From assembly GCA_035532115.1 (NCBI GenBank), contig DATKRO010000104.1, forward strand, positions 88,226 through 152,225: a stretch of 64,000 nucleotides of DNA, read 5' to 3'. Below, one piece after another: positions 58,983 through 64,000 of this stretch. The stretch is from Acaudatibacter sp035532115. GTDB taxonomy: Bacteria; Pseudomonadota; Alphaproteobacteria; Caulobacterales; Caulobacteraceae. The translations under genes and the position numbers were made by a program. How positions within the stretch are numbered: position 1 is the first letter of the stretch; the number at the start of each line of letters is the position of its first letter. Under the pieces are notes generated by a model. The model was not told the origin of the DNA and searched no databases. It was given only the letters and a program-made list of their open reading frames with translations.

Positions 58983-59639
58983 ATGACGGACCCGGCGGCC
59001 GGCTTGGCCCAGCCGATCGCTAACTGCGGGCTAGCGGGGGCCGCCGCGGGCGCATGCTGCCGGCGCCGGAACGTCGCGCGCAGGGCGCGGCGGACGGCGA
59101 CGGGACAGCTTTTCATGCAGCATCGTCATCGGGCCGGCGCGTTCGAGCGGCTCTCCAGCCAGGCGGCCTCGAGCCTCCTGGGGCATTTCCTGGCCAACCA
59201 GGAGGAGATGCTGGAGAAGCTCGAGCGCTTCTTCTTCCCCGAATACATCCGGCTGATCGCTCGCCTGCTGCCGGAGGCGCCGCCCGACGACGGGACGCTG
59301 GACGATGACGGCCAGGACGACGACGGCTGGGACGCCGTCCCGGCGTTCGCGCCCAGCGACGAGGCGAGCGGCTGCGGCGAGCCCGGCGAGGCGCCTACCG
59401 TAGTCAACGGCGAATCTACGGCGCCGGACGCGCAAACCGGCGCGCGCGCCGCAGCGATGGCCGACGACGCGCGCCCCACGACCGAGGCGCCCGCGACCGT
59501 TGACAACGGTGAAACTACGGCGCCCGCCCCGCGCGGCGCGGCGATGTCCGGCGGCGCGCCCTGGGCGAGCGGGCCGCCGGCGACCGTTGACAACGGCGAA
59601 AATACGGCGGGCGCGGGCCCGGACGACCCCTCGACATGA
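58983..59639 (+). CDS. Hypothetical protein with three TVDNGE repeats
   Basis: A 218-residue protein from the ATG at 58983; an ATG at 59115 starting MQHRHRAGAFERLSSQ may be the true start. A predicted helical segment (LGHFLANQEEMLEKLERFFF, PEYIRLIARLLP) is followed by an acidic run and three spaced copies of ATVVNGESTAP, ATVDNGETTAP and ATVDNGENTAG. At DNA level each copy is a 24-bp unit with internal symmetry. Function unknown. Confidence 0.6.
   Translation: MTDPAAGLAQPIANCGLAGAAAGACCRRRNVARRARRTATGQLFMQHRHRAGAFERLSSQAASSLLGHFLANQEEMLEKLERFFFPEYIRLIARLLPEAPPDDGTLDDDGQDDDGWDAVPAFAPSDEASGCGEPGEAPTVVNGESTAPDAQTGARAAAMADDARPTTEAPATVDNGETTAPAPRGAAMSGGAPWASGPPATVDNGENTAGAGPDDPST
59398..59607. repeat. 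Three 24-bp partly palindromic repeats within a gene
   Basis: Units at 59398-59421, 59497-59520 and 59584-59607 share CCGTTGACAACGG (palindromic in units 2 and 3) followed by YGAAANTACGG. They start 99 and 87 bases apart. Confidence 0.75.
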
Positions 59640-59670
59640 GACGGTTTGTCCACGCCCGGCGACGCCGGCT

Positions 59671-60786
59671 TCAGCGCTCCGGGCGCGCCTGCGGCAGCAC
59701 CTTGCGCTCGGCGAGACGCGCGAACCACTTGGCGAACATGGCCTCGGTGTCGATGCAGTCGCCGAAGCCTGCCTGGCGCAGCTTGATCGTGCTCACCAGG
59801 GTGGCCGGCAGCGGCCCCCTCGCGCCCCAGCCGAAGAGGAGATCGGCGTAGTGGTGCGATTGGCCCAGGAGCTCGGCCATCGGGATCGGCCTCAGGCCAT
59901 GCCGCGCCACGATCCGCTCCCAAGCCGGCGCGTGCTCGGGCAGAAACCGCGAGAGCTGCACGGCGCGCCCGAAAGCCGGTTCGAGGCCCAGCGCCGCGGC
60001 GATCGCCGGCCAGACGTTCTCCCAGACGAAAACGTCGCCGTTCGTGATGTTGAAGGTCTCGCCGCGCGCCGCCTGGCTCTGCGCCGCCCAGGCGAGCGCC
60101 CGGGCGACGAGGTCGGCGTCGACGGCCTCGATGACGTGGTCGTGCTCGCCCGGGCAGAGGAACGGCAGGCCCAGCTCGCGGCAGATCGCCCCATAGGCGC
60201 CGATCACCGGAACCAGGTTCATGGCGACGCCGAGAGCGCCGCCGAACACCACCTGCGGTCGCCAGATGGTGAAGCTCCAGCCCGCGTCGCGGGCGGCGGC
60301 GCGGATGTAGTCCTCCTGCAGCCAGTAGAAGTTGGCGTGCGGATCGCGCGGCGCGCGCTCGCGGGCGGGAACCTTCAGCCGGTGCAGGTGGGCGCCGTAG
60401 GCCTTGGTTCCCTGCAGCACGCTGACGTGGCGCAAGCAGCGGGCGCGGCGGGCGAGCGGGTCCATGAGGTTGCGCATCATGGCGAGGTTGGTGCGCATCT
60501 GGTCGGCCTCGAGCCAGCCGGGCATCAGCCCCGGCTTCTCGAAGAGGGCGGCGTAGACGACGTGGGTCACGCCGGCCAGGCCTTCGGCCGCCGCGGCGCA
60601 GGCGTCGGGGTCGGTGAGGTCGAGGCCGAGATGCTCGAAACCGGTGGGCGCGGGGTCCGGCGGCCGGCGCGACAGGCCGATCACCCGCCACTCGGCGAGC
60701 CGGGCGAAGTGCTCGACGGCGGCGGCGCCGACGACGCCGCTCGCCCCGGCCACCAGCATGGTCCCGCCCGGCCCGGCCTGGCTCAT
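59671..60786 (-). CDS. PRISE-type atypical SDR (progesterone 5-beta-reductase/iridoid synthase-like)
   Basis: A 371-residue extended SDR. TMLVAGASGVVGAAAVEHF binds NAD(P)H. HANFYWLQEDYIRAAA matches the PRISE motif NFYYxxED with Tyr retained, and KAYGAHLHRLKVP carries the Lys. Members reduce activated C=C bonds of enones; in bacteria the substrates are mostly unknown. It is followed by a membrane protein gene on the same strand. Confidence 0.88.
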   Translation of the reverse strand: MSQAGPGGTMLVAGASGVVGAAAVEHFARLAEWRVIGLSRRPPDPAPTGFEHLGLDLTDPDACAAAAEGLAGVTHVVYAALFEKPGLMPGWLEADQMRTNLAMMRNLMDPLARRARCLRHVSVLQGTKAYGAHLHRLKVPARERAPRDPHANFYWLQEDYIRAAARDAGWSFTIWRPQVVFGGALGVAMNLVPVIGAYGAICRELGLPFLCPGEHDHVIEAVDADLVARALAWAAQSQAARGETFNITNGDVFVWENVWPAIAAALGLEPAFGRAVQLSRFLPEHAPAWERIVARHGLRPIPMAELLGQSHHYADLLFGWGARGPLPATLVSTIKLRQAGFGDCIDTEAMFAKWFARLAERKVLPQARPER

Positions 60787-60796
60787 CTTCGGCGCC

Positions 60797-61501
60797 TCAT
60801 TGCAGGATGTTCACCGCCCGGCCGGCGACGATGACGATGGTGATGAGCGAGACGCAGGCCTGGAACATCATCAGGAGCTTGGCGCGGGCGGTGAGCGGCA
60901 TGGTGTCGGTGGGCGAGAGCGCCGTGGCGTTGGTGAAGGCGAGGTAGAGATAGTCGATGAAGCCCGGGCGCCAGTCGCGGCCGCGGCCGGCGTCGCGCAG
61001 CATGGTGGAGAACAGGAACTCCGGCGGCCCTTCCCGGCCCGCTGCGCTGGAGGCGGGGCCGGAGCGGTCGACGTTCCAGAACCACAGGGCGAAGATGATG
61101 ACGTTGGTGGTCCAGATGTCGGCGGCGTCCAGCAGCAGCGCCGGCCCCGGTCCGCCGCGGCCGGCCACCAGCTGGCGCACCAGCAGCACCAGTGAGGCGA
61201 GGTTGGCGGCGCTGAGCAGCGCGGTCAGCGCCACCGCCAGGGCATGCACCCAGGCCCGCATGCGCGCGACGCCGGCCCGGTGCGCGGCGGTGCGGGCGCG
61301 GCCGGCGCGCTGGTGGGTCCAGGCGGTGCCGACGGAAAGCGGGATCAAGAGGGCGATCTCCAGCCCCGGCGCGAACAGACGCGGTCCCACGGCGACATGG
61401 GCGCTGGCGAAGAGCTGCAGGGCCGCGACGATCACCACGGCGCCGCGCGCCAGCCAGACATCCGCGGCCTGTCGGGTATGGACCTGCATTTGCGCGCTCA
61501 T
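60797..61501 (-). CDS. Multi-pass membrane protein, possibly channel-like
   Basis: A 234-residue protein with about six hydrophobic segments. The last two (FIDYLYLAFTNATALSPTDT and LLMMFQACVSLITIVIVAGR) resemble the pore-and-helix end of DUF1345/two-helix channel-like proteins. The ATG at 61501 is preferred; MQVHTRQ nearby is an alternative. It lies 10 bases from the PRISE gene, so they may be co-transcribed. Function is not established. Confidence 0.65.
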   Translation of the reverse strand: MSAQMQVHTRQAADVWLARGAVVIVAALQLFASAHVAVGPRLFAPGLEIALLIPLSVGTAWTHQRAGRARTAAHRAGVARMRAWVHALAVALTALLSAANLASLVLLVRQLVAGRGGPGPALLLDAADIWTTNVIIFALWFWNVDRSGPASSAAGREGPPEFLFSTMLRDAGRGRDWRPGFIDYLYLAFTNATALSPTDTMPLTARAKLLMMFQACVSLITIVIVAGRAVNILQ

Positions 61502-61595
61502 GTCGGCCCGGCTTAACACCGCTCGGGCGCCGGCGGGAGGCGGATGGCGTTTGCATCGGCGTCGCCATCGCCGGGCGGGCGCCTTAAGAGGCGCC

Positions 61596-63095
61596 ATGCT
61601 CGACCGCTTCGATCCCGGTCTCGACCCGCAGTTCGCCGCAATCGACGCCGCGCGCCTGGCGAGGCGCCTGGCTGAGGTGCTGCCGCCCGAGGCGGTGATC
61701 CGCTCCGCCGAATCCATGCGCCCCTACGAGAGCGACGGCCTTGCCGCCTACCGCAGTCTGCCGGCCGTCGTGGTGCTGCCCGCCGACGCCGGCGAGATCG
61801 CCGCGGTGCTGCGCATCTGCGCCGAGCTGGGCGCGCCGGTGGTGGCGCGCGGCGCCGGCACCGGGCTTTCGGGAGGCGCCCTGCCCTTCCCCGGCGGCGT
61901 GCTCCTCGGCCTCGGCAAGCTCGACCGCATCCTCGCCATCGATCCCGAGGCGCGCACCGCCCGCGTCCAGCCGGGGGTGCGCAACCTCGCCATCTCCGAG
62001 GCGGCGCGGCGCTTCGGCCTCTTCTATGCGCCCGACCCCTCCTCGCAGCTCGCCTGCTCGATCGGCGGCAACGTCGCCGAAAACGCCGGCGGCGTGCACT
62101 GCCTGAAGTACGGCCTCACCGTGCACAATATCCTCGCGCTCGAGGCCCTGACCATCGAGGGCGAGCGGCTCGTCATCGGCTCGCAGGCGCCCGACGCGCC
62201 CGGCTTCGACCTGATGGCGCTGATGACCGGTTCGGAAGGGCTGCTGGCGGTGATCACCGAGATCACCGTGCGCCTGCTGCCCCTCCCCGAGCAGGCCTGC
62301 GCCCTGCTGGCCGCCTTCGCCGAGGTGGGCGACGCCGGGCGCGCGGTGGCCGAAATCATCGCTGCGGGCATCACCCCGGCGGGGCTGGAAATGATGGACG
62401 CCCTCGCCGTCGAGGCGGCCGAGACCTACGCCCACGCCGGCTATCCGACCGGCGCCGCGGCGATCCTGATCTGCGAGTGCGACGGCGCCTTGGCTGACGC
62501 CCGCGAAGAACTCGAGCACGTCGCCGCCCTCTGCCGCGCCGCCGGCGCCGCGAGCGTCCAGTTCGCCGCCGACGAGGCCGAGCGGCTGCGCTTCTGGGCC
62601 GGGCGCAAGGCCGCGTTCCCGGCCATGGGACGGCTCGCGCCGGACTACTATTGCATGGACGGGACCATCCCGCGCCGCCGCCTGCCGCAGGTGCTGCAGC
62701 GCATCGCCGCGCTTTCGCGCCAGCATGGCCTCGCCGTCGCCAACGTCTTCCACGCCGGCGACGGCAACCTGCATCCGCTCATCCTCTACGACGCCGCCAG
62801 GCCGGGCGACCTGGCGCGGGCCGAGCGGCTCGGCGGGGAGATCCTGGAGCTCTGCGTCGGGGTCGGCGGCACGATCACCGGCGAGCACGGCGTCGGGCGC
62901 GAGAAGATCAACCAGATGTGCATGCAGTTCTCGCCGGACGAGATTTCCGCCTTCGCCGCCATCAAGGCCGCCTTCGATCCAGCCGGCCTGCTCAATCCCG
63001 GCAAGGCCATCCCCAGCCTCGCCCGCTGCGCCGAGTTCGGCGCCATGCACGTGCATGGGGGAAAGACGGCGTTTGCAGACCTGCCGAGGTTCTGA
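61596..63095 (+). CDS. glcD: Glycolate oxidase FAD-linked subunit GlcD
   Basis: A 499-residue FAD-binding oxidase. VVARGAGTGLSGGALPFPGG and CSIGGNVAENAGGVHCLKYG are the FAD (PCMH) motifs; the C-terminal cap has VFHAGDGNLHPLILYD and GTITGEHGVGREK. It should oxidise glycolate (or D-lactate) to the 2-oxo acid together with GlcE and GlcF. The glcE gene follows after a repeat-rich gap. Confidence 0.92.
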   Translation: MLDRFDPGLDPQFAAIDAARLARRLAEVLPPEAVIRSAESMRPYESDGLAAYRSLPAVVVLPADAGEIAAVLRICAELGAPVVARGAGTGLSGGALPFPGGVLLGLGKLDRILAIDPEARTARVQPGVRNLAISEAARRFGLFYAPDPSSQLACSIGGNVAENAGGVHCLKYGLTVHNILALEALTIEGERLVIGSQAPDAPGFDLMALMTGSEGLLAVITEITVRLLPLPEQACALLAAFAEVGDAGRAVAEIIAAGITPAGLEMMDALAVEAAETYAHAGYPTGAAAILICECDGALADAREELEHVAALCRAAGAASVQFAADEAERLRFWAGRKAAFPAMGRLAPDYYCMDGTIPRRRLPQVLQRIAALSRQHGLAVANVFHAGDGNLHPLILYDAARPGDLARAERLGGEILELCVGVGGTITGEHGVGREKINQMCMQFSPDEISAFAAIKAAFDPAGLLNPGKAIPSLARCAEFGAMHVHGGKTAFADLPRF

Positions 63096-63133
63096 GGTGG
63101 GTCGGCAGGCAACCCGCAAGCGCCCCCTCCGTC

Positions 63134-63256
63134 CGACCGCTGCGCGGTCGGCCACCTCCCCCGTTTTCACGGGTGAGGAGAATGACCCCTCTCCTCCCCT
63201 GCAAGCGCAGCGCCGCGTGGCGAAGGCTCCTCCTCCCCTGCAAGCGCAGCGCCGCG
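63134..63256. repeat. Two-hairpin repeat plus 27-bp direct repeat between glcD and glcE
   Basis: CGACCGC-TGC-GCGGTCG (63134-63150) is followed by the CCTCCCCCGTTTTCACGGGTGAGG arm in the same layout as the cobA copies. A 27-bp segment starting CTCCTCCCCTGCAAGCGCAG occurs twice, at 63191 and 63230. Confidence 0.75.
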
Positions 63257-63307
63257 GGGGAGGTGGCGCGGCGCGCGCCAGCGCGGGGTGACGGTGGGGG
63301 CAGACCG

Positions 63308-64000
63308 ATGACCGCAGACGAGCTGGCCGGCCAGGTGCGCCAGGCGGCGGCGGAGCGGCGGGCGCTGCGCATCGTCGGCGGCGACACCAAGGCGTTCCTC
63401 GGCCGCGCCGTCGCCGGCGAGGCGCTGTCGACGGCGACCCACCGCGGCATCGTCGCCTATGATCCCAGCGAACTCGTCGTCACCGCCCGCGCCGGCACGC
63501 CCCTGGCCGAGATCGAGGCGCGGCTCGCCGAGTGCGGCCAGCGGCTGGCCTTCGAGCCGCCGGCGCTGGGGCCGCAGAGCACCATCGGCGGCGTGGTGGC
63601 GGCGGGACTGTCGGGACCTCGGCGGCCCTTCGCCGGCGCGGTGCGCGACAGCGTCCTGGGCGCGGTGATCCTGGACGGCCGGGGTCGGGTGCTGCGCTTC
63701 GGGGGCCAGGTGTTCAAGAACGTCGCCGGCTTCGACGCCTTTCGCCTCATGGCCGGGGCGCTGGGTTCGCTGGGCGTGATCCTGGAGGTCTCGCTGAAGG
63801 CCGCGCCGGCGCCCAGGCGCGAGGCCGCCGTGGCGCTGGAGATGGGCTCCGAGCCGGCGCGCGCGTGGCTGACCCGGCTGATGCGGCGCGCCCTGCCGCT
63901 CAGCGGCGCGTTCCACGACGGCGCCCGGCTGCACCTGCGGCTCTCGGGCGGGAGCGCGGGGGTGGAGGCGTTGGCCCGGGAGATCGGCGGCGAGGCCGAG
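63308..64000 (+). CDS. glcE: Glycolate oxidase subunit GlcE (partial, C-terminus outside window)
   Basis: 231 residues of an FAD-binding protein open to the edge. IVGGDTKAFLG, LAFEPPALGPQSTIGGVVAAGLSG, VLGAVILDGRGRVLRFGGQVFKNVAGFDAFRLMAGALGSLGVI match GlcE closely (KNVAGYD-type block as KNVAGFD). It follows glcD by 212 bases; glcF is expected next. Confidence 0.9.
   Translation, partial: MTADELAGQVRQAAAERRALRIVGGDTKAFLGRAVAGEALSTATHRGIVAYDPSELVVTARAGTPLAEIEARLAECGQRLAFEPPALGPQSTIGGVVAAGLSGPRRPFAGAVRDSVLGAVILDGRGRVLRFGGQVFKNVAGFDAFRLMAGALGSLGVILEVSLKAAPAPRREAAVALEMGSEPARAWLTRLMRRALPLSGAFHDGARLHLRLSGGSAGVEALAREIGGEAE

Noticed and set aside
59398..59607. CRISPR-like repeats
   Set aside because: Only three units, unequal spacing, and they lie inside an open reading frame with the peptide motif conserved; no cas genes nearby.
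1..64000. rRNA or tRNA genes
   Set aside because: No 16S/23S core sequence or tRNA-like CCA-proximal T-loop pattern with a cloverleaf was seen; a covariance scan would be needed to exclude them fully.

Overview
This is a very GC-rich chromosomal window from an alphaproteobacterium, most likely of the order Caulobacterales (Caulobacter/Phenylobacterium-like). The clearest marker is a 770-residue histidine-kinase-like protein whose phospho-acceptor His is replaced by Tyr at residue 551, as in the cell-cycle regulator DivL. A CC0125/CC1285-type lipoprotein, Usg and a CYP153 P450 agree with this. No rRNA, tRNA or CRISPR array was recognised.

Layout: (1) 0-4 kb: the edge of a secreted Cys-repeat protein, a GNAT enzyme, and a cobalamin riboswitch followed by the BtuB receptor. 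(2) 4-10.4 kb: a degenerate aldo/keto reductase, xdhC, a compact minus-strand molybdenum cofactor operon (moaA-moaD-moaE-moaB-moaC-moeA) and mocA. Together these suggest a cytidylylated cofactor for xanthine-dehydrogenase-type enzymes. (3) 10.4-13 kb: a repeat-bearing gap, a membrane thioredoxin-like protein and ZapE. (4) 13-17.8 kb: the sdhCDAB operon with a HigBA-like module just upstream and a VapBC module just downstream. (5) 17.9-23.4 kb: ferredoxin reductase plus [2Fe-2S] ferredoxin, DivL, an MAPEG protein and Usg. (6) 23.5-32.2 kb: a lipoprotein, a GNAT gene facing a GH84 glycosidase, an SDR, gamma-glutamyltransferase, UbiA, an ABC exporter and two tandem paralogous small proteins. (7) 32.3-37 kb: a hybrid sensor kinase, a lipoprotein, a glyoxalase and a ferritin-like protein. 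(8) 37-43.6 kb: an RND efflux pair whose permease gene is cut by an antisense group II intron with a deleted reverse transcriptase, then CYP153. (9) 43.7-51 kb: an Atm1-type ABC transporter, a lipoprotein, a LOG protein, a poly-His secreted protein, FolD, an S1/P1 nuclease, a 3D-domain protein and a decayed DUF4160/DUF2442 pair. (10) 51.5-57.7 kb: an assimilatory sulfate/sulfite reduction operon (cobA-DUF2849-cysI-DUF934-cysH-ferredoxin NADP reductase) and a divergent LysR regulator. (11) 57.7-64 kb: two unrecognised genes, a PRISE-type reductase, a membrane protein and glcD-glcE, the latter running off the edge.

Functional links: the riboswitch and BtuB supply B12. The CYP153 monooxygenase needs a ferredoxin and a reductase, and a suitable pair lies about 23 kb away. 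CobA makes the siroheme precursor used by CysI, with CysH and the flavin reductase in the same operon. Convergent GH84 and GNAT genes mirror the two domains fused in animal O-GlcNAcase.

The least ordinary features are decayed or rearranged loci: the intron/RND/CYP153 junction, a toxin gene with two compensating frameshifts, a DUF4160 gene with an internal deletion, and a dispersed two-hairpin repeat that has become the C-terminus of CobA. I found no clear new defence or mobile system. The best candidates for unknown biology are the tandem small paralogues near 32 kb, the inverted-repeat-flanked tail-anchored protein at 57.9 kb, and the split O-GlcNAcase-like pair.
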